42,432 nucleotides of DNA from Bacillota bacterium (GTDB taxonomy: Bacteria; Bacillota; Clostridia; Lachnospirales; Lachnospiraceae), in assembly GCA_023411215.1 (NCBI GenBank), contig JAEYOY010000085.1, forward strand, positions 1-42,432, read 5' to 3'. The translations under genes were made by a program, and so were the position numbers. Shown in pieces: positions 33,289 to 42,247 of the stretch. The notes under the pieces are model-generated. The model had not been told where the DNA came from. It searched no databases and saw only the letters and a program-made list of their open reading frames with translations. The number at the start of each line of letters is the position of its first letter. Positions within the stretch are counted from its first letter, which is position 1.

Positions 33289-33317
33289 ACCATAACCTAT
33301 CTGGTTATCTTTGTCAA
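33289..33317 (-). promoter_or_regulatory. promoter of the T-box-glyS transcript
   Basis: TTGACA (33312-33317), 17-nt spacer, TATGGT (33289-33294) on the reverse strand. Confidence 0.7.
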
Positions 33318-33350
33318 CTAAAACCTAACATTACCTAAAAAAATGATTAA

Positions 33351-34457
33351 CTAAATGTTTTTTACTACAACTCCATCTTTCATTACAAAATTGATACTTG
33401 ATAGAAGATAGGGCAGCTCATACGGATTTCCTTTGACTGCAATAAGATCTGCAATACAATTTTCTTCAATTCTACCGTAATCCGCTCGGCCTAAGATCTC
33501 AGCACCGCCTATGGTAGCGGCTTTGATTACTTGATGCATCGTGAGTCCGGCTTTCATAAGTAACTCAATTTCCATGATGGGCATTCCAATCGGTGACCAG
33601 ATTTCCTTTTCTTCAATGAAATCATTTCCTAGTCCGATAATTCCACCCATATCAACAAATCGTTTCGTATTATCCATTGCACCATATAAAAATGGTGCAC
33701 CCCATTTTGTGGTAATCTCACCGTAAATGCATAAAGTAGGCGTCATAAATACTTTGTTTTTTACCATATATTCCAGTGTGTCATCCGGGATTCTATCGAA
33801 ACAGGTATGGGCCGCTTCATCTATTCCTGCCTTCAGTAGTATTTCTAGTTTATCATTTCTGTTAACATGTGCAGATACCTTTTTACCAAGTTTATGTGCT
33901 TGGTCACATATGGCAGTTAATATATTCAAGGGGAGCAAATCCAGACTTTGTGTATAAGCGTCATATCCCTCATCTAAAGATATTTTAATATGGTCAACAC
34001 CTTCATTTACTTGCATGCGAACAGCATCTCTGGCTTCACTTTCCGTGGTCACACCAAGTGGTGCTAAACCGCCTTGACCGTTGATTGCTGAAATAAACTT
34101 TCCGCATACTGCCACACTGGGATACATACAGGATTTTCTTAATTTGTCCCTCCAGTGAACAGCATCCATTGTATCGTGCCGTGATAAAATTCCCTCATCA
34201 CGTAAATAGGTAATACCGGACATCAACCACTGTTTCAGCTTATCATCATGAAAGCCATCAAAAGAATCCATTAAGTGGACATGTGAATTAATAAATCCAG
34301 GCATAAGCGTATATCCGTTTAATTCATATTCCAATGCAGGTATATTAAGAGCTTCTCTGGATACCTTAAGGATTTTATTGTCTTCGGTTAATATGTGTAC
34401 GAGCACTTTTTCTCCATTGTTACCTATAATCGTCGCATTTTTAAGTAAGCATCTCAT
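33351..34457 (-). CDS. amidohydrolase family protein
   Basis: A 368-residue metal-dependent hydrolase with a TIM-barrel. Metal and active-site features: HVH in GFINSHVHLMD, a Lys in DHIKISLDEG, His in VSAHVNRND and EAAHTCFD, and Asp in GLGNDFIEE. The C-terminal IADLIAVKGNPYE closes the small beta domain. It belongs to the imidazolonepropionase/prolidase-like subgroup; the substrate is unknown. Ribosome site AGAGGTG, 8 nt before ATG. A possible operon with the reverse-strand genes upstream, with about 100 nt between. Confidence 0.85.
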   Translation of the reverse strand: MRCLLKNATIIGNNGEKVLVHILTEDNKILKVSREALNIPALEYELNGYTLMPGFINSHVHLMDSFDGFHDDKLKQWLMSGITYLRDEGILSRHDTMDAVHWRDKLRKSCMYPSVAVCGKFISAINGQGGLAPLGVTTESEARDAVRMQVNEGVDHIKISLDEGYDAYTQSLDLLPLNILTAICDQAHKLGKKVSAHVNRNDKLEILLKAGIDEAAHTCFDRIPDDTLEYMVKNKVFMTPTLCIYGEITTKWGAPFLYGAMDNTKRFVDMGGIIGLGNDFIEEKEIWSPIGMPIMEIELLMKAGLTMHQVIKAATIGGAEILGRADYGRIEENCIADLIAVKGNPYELPYLLSSINFVMKDGVVVKNI

Positions 34458-34553
34458 TTATTCATCACCTCTTGCGAAATTCTCAAACTTTGTTATTTGC
34501 ACATCATATGGCAAATTCGCTACCTATGTCCATTGACGCATAGGAGAGCAATC

Positions 34554-35072
34554 CTATTCGATTGCTTTGATTGTTCGGTATATAACAATCGAACTGATAA
34601 TATCTGCACAATATACGAATTGGAGAATACCGTGTATAACAGCTTTTTTTATTGATATTTTGTTTTCTCTTAAGCCTCTTATTATACCGCCTATTCCTAC
34701 CAATCCACTTAATACAATAGTCATTCCATCAAGTATCATTAAAACAATCGTTATTCCAATTGTAAATATAGTTAGCGTGCATAATAAGCCTAAGACGAAT
34801 ATAAGTAAATATGCAGGAATATGTAACAATTTTATAATCATATTGATACGAAGAATTTCCAGTGAGTTTTTCTTCTTTGTAAATCCGGTAATAAATACAG
34901 TTATTGCACAAACTAACGCAGCAACATACAAAATAATTAATATGAATAAAAGTAAAAAAGCATTATTATTAAAAATTGTTTCCATAAAAGAGCCAGTAAA
35001 TATGCAAATCAATGCAAATGCAATTAGATAAGGGAAAAGAATAATTAAAGAAAATGGTAAATATTTTCTCAT
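34554..35072 (-). CDS. hypothetical integral membrane protein
   Basis: A 172-residue protein with four to five hydrophobic helices (YLPFSLIILFPYLIAFALIC, AFLLLFILIILYVAALVCAI, LLHIPAYLLIFVLGLLCTLT, then TIVLSGLVGIGGIIRGL). It resembles the uncharacterised DUF6652-type proteins of Lachnospiraceae, though I am not certain of that. A promoter with a dyad lies about 95 nt upstream. Confidence 0.65.
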   Translation of the reverse strand: MRKYLPFSLIILFPYLIAFALICIFTGSFMETIFNNNAFLLLFILIILYVAALVCAITVFITGFTKKKNSLEILRINMIIKLLHIPAYLLIFVLGLLCTLTIFTIGITIVLMILDGMTIVLSGLVGIGGIIRGLRENKISIKKAVIHGILQFVYCADIISSIVIYRTIKAIE

Positions 35073-35163
35073 AAGGGTTTCTCCTTAAAGATATTTTCAT
35101 ATAGTTTAAATAAGGATTCTTTGCTTTTTAAAAGTTTGCAATTGCAAAAAATGCCCATGGATT

Positions 35164-35191
35164 ATTTTACCACATGTTGACTCTAAGTCAA
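35164..35191 (-). promoter_or_regulatory. promoter with dyad over the -35 box
   Basis: Reverse strand TTGACT (35186-35191), 16-nt spacer, TAAAAT (35164-35169). The -35 is half of the palindrome TTGACT-CTA-AGTCAA (35177-35191), which suggests a repressor site. Confidence 0.55.
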
Positions 35192-35237
35192 TAACAGGTT
35201 GCATATATGGAAGTAAAAAACAGTATATCAATACAGA

Positions 35238-35270
35238 AATCCCCGCAAATGATATGGATTTGCAGGGATT
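35238..35270 (-). terminator. hairpin after the flavin-oxidase-like gene
   Basis: AATCCCCGCAAAT and ATTTGCAGGGATT (35238-35270), one mismatch, 7-nt loop; only a short T run follows on the reverse strand. Confidence 0.5.
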
Positions 35271-35300
35271 GATATTTTATAATTTATTAAGCTTGTCTAA

Positions 35301-35762
35301 CTACTTAGAATGATCATAGTGTTCCATCCATACCTTGCTAGACCTACAATCGAAGAACATACGGTGAGGTTCTCCCTCTATATATATCCATAGAGTGATG
35401 AACATTGGTGTAACCTCATAAAGCTCTCCCTTTTCCATATGGGAGTATGCGTCATAGGAGCCCTTGTGCCACTTTTTATACAAGCCCATGACAGATGCGT
35501 TATCCTCAGACAGAATCCTTCCTCTGCTGATCGCTGTTCCTTTTATCGCAATATTACTCTGGCATAAAGCAACATTTGGATTTTGCTTCATCTGCAGGGC
35601 TTTCTCCATGGTAGATTCCGTCTGGAAATAAATTTTTCCATCCTTTTGTACATAGCTCATCGACCTGGCCGTTGGGATATCATGAGATGAAGTTGCTAAT
35701 ACGATGATACCTGCTTCCCCCAACTGGTTAAACACCTTTTGTAATTCAGTACTATATTCCAT
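35301..35762 (-). CDS. pyridoxamine 5'-phosphate oxidase family protein
   Basis: A 153-residue flavin- or heme-binding split-barrel protein. It has the short strands of the family (GIIVLATSSHDIPTARSMSY, GKIYFQTESTMEKALQMKQN, NVALCQSNIAIKG) and a helix near KKWHKGSYDAYSH. Closest in type to general-stress PPOX-like proteins rather than true PdxH, which is longer. Ribosome site GGGAGG before ATG. The cofactor and substrate are unknown. Confidence 0.82.
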   Translation of the reverse strand: MEYSTELQKVFNQLGEAGIIVLATSSHDIPTARSMSYVQKDGKIYFQTESTMEKALQMKQNPNVALCQSNIAIKGTAISRGRILSEDNASVMGLYKKWHKGSYDAYSHMEKGELYEVTPMFITLWIYIEGEPHRMFFDCRSSKVWMEHYDHSK

Positions 35763-35862
35763 TATAATTCCTCCCTTTCCTTGCTATAAGAATAGGATAC
35801 CATTATATAGAACTTGCTACTATCAACTAAGATTAACAATATTGCAACCTGTGGTTGCACGC

Positions 35863-36189
35863 TTATACCTTTTTATTTTTATATCTTTTATATGATCCAT
35901 AGCATTCTGTTAAAACAATAGAAGATAATATATAAAATAATCCATACTGATTTAATCTGGCTGTAAATGATATATCATTTATTTCAAAAACAATAGAAAA
36001 GGTTAAATATATAATTGAGCCAGCTAAAATTAGAAGACCAAAGCATTCGTTCGTCCACTTCCAGATATCTTTATGCATATTTTGTTGGAATGATTTATAT
36101 CCGAACATATTTTTCTTTTCCTTAGGTGATAAGAAAAATAAATAGAAGCCATAGAATAGGCATATTAAACCAATATAAATAGTTTTCAT
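35863..36189 (-). CDS. SdpI-family-like small membrane protein
   Basis: A 108-residue protein with three hydrophobic helices. After helix 1 comes MFGYKSFQQNMHKDIWKWTN, which matches the 'GYRT..S..N...W..A' motif of the SdpI family, whose founding member is the immunity protein against the SdpC toxin in Bacillus subtilis. Most family members have no known toxin partner and none is seen here. AAAGGGG lies before ATG. Family moderate, role unknown. Confidence 0.65.
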   Translation of the reverse strand: MKTIYIGLICLFYGFYLFFLSPKEKKNMFGYKSFQQNMHKDIWKWTNECFGLLILAGSIIYLTFSIVFEINDISFTARLNQYGLFYILSSIVLTECYGSYKRYKNKKV

Positions 36190-36224
36190 TATATTAACCC
36201 CTTTCTACTATTGCTATGCGATTC

Positions 36225-37079
36225 TTAAAACTCATTTTCGTGAGTCTTAAAAAATTCAAAATAGGTACGTACATTTTCCAGTTCCGTCCAACGTTCGATT
36301 GTAGCAGGATTTTGATCCAGGTTATATATTCTTGCTCCACGCATGGAAAGCAAGAACGGAGAGTGGGTAGAAATAATGAATTGGCACCCAAAAAAACGCG
36401 CCGATTCTTCCAGGAAGCTTAGAAGTTCCATTTGGCGTTTTGGAGACAGGCTGTTTTCCGGCTCGTCTAATAAATATAATCCATTCTCCCCGATTTTCTC
36501 GGTAAAATAGCGAAAGGCACTTTCCCCGTTGGAATACTCACGAACATTATCGATCAGTTCCCCTCGGACGAACCGGGACTGGGTCTTACGTCTGGCATTA
36601 TTCACTTTTTTCAATTGCTCATAGTCGGAGAGTGACTTCATCTGAAAACTTGAGTATTTTGCATCCAAATATTCCTCAAATATTTCCTCTCTCTTCTGAT
36701 CGATGCCCTCATTCAGATTACGGATGTTTAACATATAGTCGAATACATCATCACTGGTTATTATTCGGCTTTGATTCGGAATATCCTCATCATTATTCAT
36801 ATGGCATAGCTTTAGATAATCCGGGAAGAAATTGGATTTATTATAGATGGAATCGCGGTGGATACCTGCTTTCTCAGCTATTACGTTCAGGGCAGTTGAC
36901 TTTCCAGAGCCGTTGCCTCCGTATAATATGGTAACCGTATCGAAATCAAGCCGGTCAAGGTCATGACCGGATAATATCTTAAATGGATAGAATGAATCAT
37001 AGCAGGTTCTCTTGATGCTTAGAATGAAATCAAATTCCATTTCTGCATTCGGGAAGGTAAAGGACTGTAAATAAATCAT
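36225..37079 (-). CDS. AAA-family ATPase with ABC/SMC-type motifs
   Basis: A 284-residue cytoplasmic ATPase: Walker A GGNGSGKST, signature YSNGESAFRYF, Walker B GLYLLDEPENSLS, and the STHSPFLLS H-loop region. This places it with the AAA_21/AAA_23 group, relatives of RecF- and OLD-type ATPases. It has only a short helical insert and no TOPRIM nuclease domain. AGGAGAA precedes ATG. Related ATPases occur in defence systems, but no partner gene is beside it, so I name no function. Confidence 0.82.
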   Translation of the reverse strand: MIYLQSFTFPNAEMEFDFILSIKRTCYDSFYPFKILSGHDLDRLDFDTVTILYGGNGSGKSTALNVIAEKAGIHRDSIYNKSNFFPDYLKLCHMNNDEDIPNQSRIITSDDVFDYMLNIRNLNEGIDQKREEIFEEYLDAKYSSFQMKSLSDYEQLKKVNNARRKTQSRFVRGELIDNVREYSNGESAFRYFTEKIGENGLYLLDEPENSLSPKRQMELLSFLEESARFFGCQFIISTHSPFLLSMRGARIYNLDQNPATIERWTELENVRTYFEFFKTHENEF

Positions 37080-37187
37080 CGAATTCTCCTGATTAATGTC
37101 AAATACAATGAATAAACTAGCAAGTTATAAATTGTATTCACTAAATACAACCATTTTCTTAAGCTTTTATTATATGTGTTACAAATA

Positions 37188-37745
37188 TTAATCAATATAC
37201 ATTATTTTATTATTGTCCGAATCATGGGGAGCTTTCGTTGTCTTAGCATAGCCTAACAGCACCGAGCAACCAAACTCATAGCCCTCTGGGAAGCCTAAAC
37301 GTTTACTGAATTCTTCTGTGCGAAGGCCGCTGGCAAATGCAGTGCCGGTTAGTCCGCATATTACATTAGCTACGCCTAGTGAGGTGGCTGCAAGTGCGAT
37401 ATTTTGACATAGGATACCACAGTCGATCAGTGCTGGCTCCTTTGCATCAATCGCAACGACAATCATACAGGGTGCGCCGTAGAATAGCCGACCGCCTCGT
37501 TCCATAATTCTTTGATAGGTGGATTTATCCTCTAGGCTTGCAAGATAGGAGAGTCCTTCTGCCTCCAAATCCTGTATCAGCTTTTTATTCTTGACAACAA
37601 TAACCCGCCACGCTTGGCGATTCATTCCGCTCGGAGCTTGAACTGCAGCTTCTGCGATTGCCTGAAGTATTTCATCCGATGGCAGCTCCTCCTTATAATC
37701 ACGACAGGAATACCGATTTGCAATTACTTTTAAGGTTTCATTCAT
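37188..37745 (-). CDS. nitroreductase family protein
   Basis: A 185-residue FMN-dependent oxidoreductase. FMN-contact segments are RYSCRDYKEE near the N-terminus, APSGMNRQAWRVIVV, and the C-terminal CSVLLGYAKT; the IALAATSLGVANVICGL helix is typical of the family. It probably works as a dimer using NAD(P)H. Ribosome site AAGGAGATGG. The substrate is unknown; family members reduce quinones, nitro compounds or flavins. Confidence 0.87.
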   Translation of the reverse strand: MNETLKVIANRYSCRDYKEELPSDEILQAIAEAAVQAPSGMNRQAWRVIVVKNKKLIQDLEAEGLSYLASLEDKSTYQRIMERGGRLFYGAPCMIVVAIDAKEPALIDCGILCQNIALAATSLGVANVICGLTGTAFASGLRTEEFSKRLGFPEGYEFGCSVLLGYAKTTKAPHDSDNNKIMYID

Positions 37746-37881
37746 CTTTCCATCTCCTTCATCATCTTTAAGTATTTGTTCGATAACTTACATTTTTTGA
37801 TTCATTTACTATTCAGTAAAAATGACTCGTTATTGATATCTCATTATACCATATTTCATACCCTTTCTTAAAGCATTTGTA

Positions 37882-38460
37882 TTACAATAAACTTTGTAGG
37901 GCTCTCGTTACAACAGTATCCCAAGGTCTTGACTCAATCAATCGAATACCATTCTTATTACAAGTATCTGCGATCCACTTCCCATATGCAATACTTATTT
38001 CGGCTCGGTAATTTTGCGGATCGCCACCTTCTCTTGATAAATAATTCTTCAATATTTGATTAATGTCTGATTCATTCACAAAAATAGATTTTACCTCTGG
38101 ATTATCGAACGATACAGTAAATTCGGGATAGATAAAATCGCCCTCAATAATAATAGGTAATTTATCTTCAATATGCCTGTTTACAAGCTCTTTCAATATT
38201 GGAATCATTTCTTTGCTTACATCAATTAACCAGTTTACATTGGCATCAACTCCGATATCTGTCCAATCTACACCAGTATTCCAATAATGTATTGCAGGAA
38301 AACTTTCCTTTGTTGTAACCGTTTCTACAGATAGGTGAACATCATCTACTTCCAAGACATTGACACCATAGACTTGAGCGATTTTATATGCTATGCTTGA
38401 TTTACCTGTTCCTGAAGCCCCACCAACAAATAAAACTGTCCAGTTTCTATCATTATTCAC
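37882..38460 (-). CDS. P-loop kinase-like protein (phosphoglycerate-kinase-2-like)
   Basis: A 192-residue P-loop protein: Walker A GGASGTGKSS at about residue 13, EVDDVHLSVE as substrate loop, and LPIIIEGDFIYPE as Walker B. This pattern resembles 2-phosphoglycerate-kinase-like and other small kinases. Start is GTG at 38460, 7 nt after AGGAGGT; an ATG two codons later is not in frame. Substrate unknown. It resembles the gene at 26220-26729 in class but not closely in sequence. Confidence 0.72.
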   Translation of the reverse strand: MNNDRNWTVLFVGGASGTGKSSIAYKIAQVYGVNVLEVDDVHLSVETVTTKESFPAIHYWNTGVDWTDIGVDANVNWLIDVSKEMIPILKELVNRHIEDKLPIIIEGDFIYPEFTVSFDNPEVKSIFVNESDINQILKNYLSREGGDPQNYRAEISIAYGKWIADTCNKNGIRLIESRPWDTVVTRALQSLL

Positions 38461-38819
38461 CTAGTCACCTCCTTTTTTTTACATCTTATCAATCGGAACT
38501 GTAATATTAATAATAAATAATTCTATTCATTTAGCTTAATCTTTTTACAATTCTATTTTTATATTTGAATACAATAATATCATATCAAATAAAATAAAAA
38601 TACTATATTTTCCTTAAATCTGCGTACACTTAGTATTCAAGTGTCCTTCTTACAACTCCTTGAAGGGTGTATTCCTTTTTCCCTGCAAAATCAAATGAAT
38701 TTCTCTCTATGCGGAACAAAGGGTATTGTAAGCGGGAGCCTGTAGAATAAAACAAGTCTTGATACCGCTGGCTAATAAGGTAAACAAGCCTTGCACAGTA
38801 AGAAGTGCTCTTGGATACA
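38461..38819. other. intergenic region with a start-less frame
   Basis: No intact gene. On the reverse strand at 38630-38827 a 65-codon frame without a start codon reads, near its end, FDFAGKKEYTLQGVVRRTLE before a stop. The composition is protein-like but I recognise no family; it may be the tail of a deleted gene. Confidence 0.3.
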
Positions 38820-38848
38820 TTGACTTTTCATTAAGATATTACTATGAT
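38820..38848 (+). promoter_or_regulatory. promoter of the 2-hydroxyacid dehydrogenase gene
   Basis: TTGACT (38820-38825), 17-nt spacer, TATGAT (38843-38848), 80 nt before the start codon. Confidence 0.7.
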
Positions 38849-38928
38849 TATATTAAAAGAATAGTAGTAAGTGGCTCTTCCGTGTTCACACCCTAATACA
38901 AAAGGCTGAAAGAAAGGACAGAAATCAT

Positions 38929-39879
38929 ATGAAACGAATTTTAGTAACGTTGCCAGTAACAGAACATCACAAGAAACGCTTGGAGGGGAATATTACAGAT
39001 TGCAGCTTTCAGTATGTTTCATTGTCAGACGTAACCTTTGATATGGTACAAAATTCAGAAATAATTGTTGGTAATGTGCCTACTTCTTATATTGCTGCAT
39101 CTAATAGTCTGGAATTACTTCAATTAAATTCCGCCGGAGCAGATGCTTATATCCAGCCAGGGGTTCTTTCTTCCACGACTATATTGACGAATGCCACCGG
39201 AGCTTATGGAAAAACAGTGGCGGAGCATATGATCGGAATGATGATGTGTCTGCAGAAAAAATTGCATCTTTATAGGGACGATAGAGTAAATGGGGAATGG
39301 AATGATTATGGTACAGTTACCTCTATTTCCGATGCAACGGTAACAGTGATTGGATTAGGCGATATTGGGTTATATTTTGCAGGAATGGCAAAGGCCTTGG
39401 GTGCTTATGTCATTGGAATTAAGCGTCGAAAAAGCGATTGTCCCAAGCAAGTGGATGAACTGCACCTAATAGAAGATGTAAATGAAATCATACCTAAGTC
39501 AGATGTCATTGTCTCCTTCCTTCCTAATACGCCATCTACCTATCATATTTATAATTCGGAATTTTTCTCTAAGATGAAGAAAACAGGTATATTTTTAAAT
39601 GCCGGACGTGGAAGTGCAGTGGATCAAGATTCTCTATTATCCGCGGTTCAAAATGGGGATATTTACGCCGCGGGATTAGATGTAACAGACCCCGAACCAC
39701 TCCCATCCAAACATCCTTTATGGAGCGAAAAAAATATAATGATAACCCCCCATGTATCTGGATCCTATCATTTACCTGAGACATTGGATAAGATTGTGGA
39801 AATTGCCGCTACTAATATAGAGAATTACCTTGCCGGGAAAGGACTTAAAAATATAGTCGATTTTGAAATGGGGTATTAG
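38929..39879 (+). CDS. D-isomer-specific 2-hydroxyacid dehydrogenase
   Basis: A 316-residue NAD(P)-dependent oxidoreductase. The Rossmann motif is GLGDIGLYFAGMAKALGAYV; KRRK directly after the second strand suggests NADP rather than NAD preference. Catalytic residues: Arg in NAGRGSAVDQ, Glu in the LDVTDPEPLP stretch, and His in ITPHVSG. The ribosome site GAAAGGA precedes ATG. Substrate not determined; family members reduce glyoxylate, pyruvate-like or hydroxypyruvate compounds. Confidence 0.9.
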   Translation: MKRILVTLPVTEHHKKRLEGNITDCSFQYVSLSDVTFDMVQNSEIIVGNVPTSYIAASNSLELLQLNSAGADAYIQPGVLSSTTILTNATGAYGKTVAEHMIGMMMCLQKKLHLYRDDRVNGEWNDYGTVTSISDATVTVIGLGDIGLYFAGMAKALGAYVIGIKRRKSDCPKQVDELHLIEDVNEIIPKSDVIVSFLPNTPSTYHIYNSEFFSKMKKTGIFLNAGRGSAVDQDSLLSAVQNGDIYAAGLDVTDPEPLPSKHPLWSEKNIMITPHVSGSYHLPETLDKIVEIAATNIENYLAGKGLKNIVDFEMGY

Positions 39880-39886
39880 CTTATAC

Positions 39887-39926
39887 CAAAAAATCGCTAA
39901 CCCTTGATTTTGTAAGGGTTAGCGAT
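39887..39926 (-). terminator. terminator at the end of the 39.9-40.4 kb gene
   Basis: ATCGCTAACCCTT (39893-39905) and its perfect complement at 39914-39926, 8-nt loop. The T run is on the reverse strand, so it mainly serves the membrane-protein gene; it may also end the dehydrogenase transcript. Confidence 0.7.
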
Positions 39927-39973
39927 AGTATTCAATGAAGCGTGAGATGGGATATTTGACAATTTGGCAAAAC

Positions 39974-40417
39974 TTAAATAAATTCCTGCCTCATGTTTTT
40001 TCTTATCAATAAGGTGATACCAAGAATAAATACAGCACCACCCATAACTATAAATGTTGACCATAATATATTCCAATATGGAGCTGATGTATTAAACATT
40101 AACATTATAAGTTCCTGCCAAAAAGATAATCCTGTTGCAATAGCAAACAAATCGAATAATAAATATCCACCACCAAAGAAATATATCCACCGCCACCAAT
40201 AATTATTAGAAAGATTTTTAAAAAAGGTTATTATGCCTAAAATACAAAATGCAGCTAATATACCCATGAGTGAATAATAAAAGAGTCCTTTTTCGCTCAT
40301 AGTTCCAATCCAAAAGTCAGCATATGATTTTCTATCAATAATTCCCCATATTCTATGTAAATGAAATATCCCAAAGAAAATGAAAAACCAAGGCTCATAT
40401 ATTTCTATTTTTCTCAT
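39974..40417 (-). CDS. hypothetical membrane protein
   Basis: A 147-residue protein with four hydrophobic helices (YEPWFFIFFGIFHLHRIWGI, YYSLMGILAAFCILGIITFF, WIYFFGGGYLLFDLFAIATG, IVMGGAVFILGITLLI) and a basic C-terminus RKNMRQEF. I recognise no family. Start: ATG 40417 follows GGAG at 9 nt; a reading from TTG 40432 would include the ribosome site. Confidence 0.65.
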   Translation of the reverse strand: MRKIEIYEPWFFIFFGIFHLHRIWGIIDRKSYADFWIGTMSEKGLFYYSLMGILAAFCILGIITFFKNLSNNYWWRWIYFFGGGYLLFDLFAIATGLSFWQELIMLMFNTSAPYWNILWSTFIVMGGAVFILGITLLIRKNMRQEFI

Positions 40418-40432
40418 CTTGCAAATCTCCAA

Positions 40433-40766
40433 TCAAAGATTTGGTTAACATTTTTACTAAAAATGGTCACAGCACATTCAACTTTGTTCGTCATTACCAA
40501 TCAATTGTGAAAATACAATACATAATCTATGAACGAAATATATTTTCAGTAACTGCAACTATTTTAGCTTTTCTTTATTCGCCTGTCAACATATTCCAAT
40601 GGTGATTACAGATCACATTTTTATATGGCGGATGGGAGTTCATCTTCTGTGACATCGAGTGAGAGATAGGATTCGAACCAGTCTCTGCACGCATAAATAC
40701 TGATAGTAAGGAGGTTTGCTTTACCCGTTCAATAACCCAGTGGACTTATAAAATATTAATCTATAC
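40433..40766. other. intergenic region with a tRNA-like T-arm remnant
   Basis: No gene. On the reverse strand GCAGAGACTGGTTCGAATCC (about 40670-40688) followed by TATCTCTCACTCG looks like the 3' end of a tRNA with the GGTTCGAATCC T-loop signature (40669-40679). The T-stem pairs poorly and no D-arm, anticodon arm or CCA is found, so it is not an intact tRNA gene. Confidence 0.3.
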
Positions 40767-41720
40767 TTAAAATTTAATTTCTATCCAATCCAAATTCTTA
40801 ATATAAGTTTGAACCATATCATAATTCATTTTAGGGTGTATGGTTTCCTCATGGGATATGGTAATAACAGACATAGCAATTGCGTACTTTAACATATCCA
40901 CAATACTTAGACCGTTCATATAACCATAACCTAAACCAGCAACACAGGAATCCCCTGCCCCTGTAACATTAACCACTGGCACTTGATTTGCTTTAATAAT
41001 TCCTTCTTCTTGGCCAGTGTTATAGTAGATTCCCTCTACATCTAAGCTGATAAATACATGTTTAACGCCATAATCCAATAAGCATTTACCTGCTTTTCTT
41101 ACATCCTGAAGGTTTTCTATTTTAAATCCGCATAGTACTTCTGCTTCAAGTCGGTTTGGTTTAATGGTATAAAAATATTTGATTAAATGCGTTATTTTTT
41201 GAACCTTTGCACTGGATACCGGATCTAAAATAAATTTGGTTGTACCTTGATACTTAGTTAAAATATATTCCATAATTCTAGGGTTGTCAGCTCCTAAAAC
41301 CATATATTCAGAATTTATAATAATATCTTCCTTAGAATCGATAAACTCTTCTGATATTTTATCTGTTATGCTCATATCAACAATGGCTGATTCCATTTCT
41401 CCATGCTCATTCATAATCGCCATATAAGTTGGTGTTGACTCTCCACAAACAATAAGGGAATCCTTCATGTCAATTCCTAGTGAAGCTGCATGTTGTAAAA
41501 TACATCTTCCTTTTTCATCATTTCCAACAATGGATATAAATTTCAGGTTCGTCCCTACTCTGGCCATATTTTCTGCAATATTTCTACAAACACCTCCGTA
41601 GGAAACCCTAACCTTCCCTGGATTTGAATCCCGACCCTTGTAGTTATTAGATGTAAATCCAAAGATATCATAGACTGATACGCCAAAAACGAGTATATAT
41701 GGTTTGTTTTCATTCATCAT
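40767..41720 (-). CDS. PfkB-family carbohydrate kinase
   Basis: A 317-residue ribokinase-type sugar kinase. Near the N-terminus GGVCRNIAENMARVG is the first PfkB signature; the second, VVNVTGAGDSCVAGLGYG, holds the catalytic Asp and anion hole. FILDPVSSAKV and VKHVFISLDVEGI are the usual ATP-lobe strands. The length fits pseudouridine- or inosine-type kinases of the family; PsuK is a candidate but no psuG gene is visible. GGAG lies about 12 nt upstream of ATG. Confidence 0.88.
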   Translation of the reverse strand: MMNENKPYILVFGVSVYDIFGFTSNNYKGRDSNPGKVRVSYGGVCRNIAENMARVGTNLKFISIVGNDEKGRCILQHAASLGIDMKDSLIVCGESTPTYMAIMNEHGEMESAIVDMSITDKISEEFIDSKEDIIINSEYMVLGADNPRIMEYILTKYQGTTKFILDPVSSAKVQKITHLIKYFYTIKPNRLEAEVLCGFKIENLQDVRKAGKCLLDYGVKHVFISLDVEGIYYNTGQEEGIIKANQVPVVNVTGAGDSCVAGLGYGYMNGLSIVDMLKYAIAMSVITISHEETIHPKMNYDMVQTYIKNLDWIEIKF

Positions 41721-41791
41721 GAATTTCTAGCTCTCCTAGTTCTTCTTATAAGTCTTATTTCGCTGTCGCCCAATTCACTATACAAGTTATA

Positions 41792-41829
41792 ACTATATCG
41801 TATTTTGTCAATAAATACAATATTGACAA
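41792..41829 (-). promoter_or_regulatory. promoter and dyad operator of the PfkB kinase gene
   Basis: Reverse strand TTGTAT (41815-41820), 17-nt spacer, TATAGT (41792-41797). TTGTCAATA (41805-41813) and TATTGACAA (41821-41829) are perfect inverted arms that cover the -35 box. Confidence 0.6.
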
Positions 41830-42247
41830 TTATGCAAATTATTTTTAAGAAAATGGCTCTGCAAGCACGTACTCATGGGTACTCATAGGGTTGAATTGAA
41901 TCTATATCAAATCAAAATTCCGCGCTGTTTGGAAGCAGAGTGACGGTTCCAAGTGGTATCTGAATGATGAATTCGATGCTTTAGATATTCAACTTGAAGA
42001 GGAGAGTACTTCGGGATATTATTGGACAAGTAGATGAAAAGACCACCCTCAGTTATATTTACAACCCAAATACGGAACAAGAAAGCTTGGAATGAATAAT
42101 AGTAATAAAAGCAACATTAAAAACTAGTAGCTATATCAATATCTGAATCATCGGTCTCAATTCCTTTAGCAATTGAGACATAACATAATATAGCTTCTTT
42201 TATTAAGATATAATATTTCGTTTGTCTTTTTTGTCTTACTCCATGTA
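41830..42247. other. intergenic region with decayed frame and a hairpin
   Basis: A start-less frame at 41900-42036 (+) reads VWKQSDGSKWYLNDEFDALD and ends GYYWTSR; I recognise no family and treat it as a remnant. GTCTCAATT (42154-42162) and AATTGAGAC (42171-42179) form a 9-bp hairpin about 70 nt after the stop of the reverse-strand gene that follows, possibly its terminator. The word AGCTATAT recurs at 42129, about 42190 (inverted) and 42269. Confidence 0.35.

Noticed and set aside
36225..37079. Defence system based on an OLD-like ATPase
   Set aside because: No TOPRIM nuclease, helicase or other effector is in the protein or next to it.
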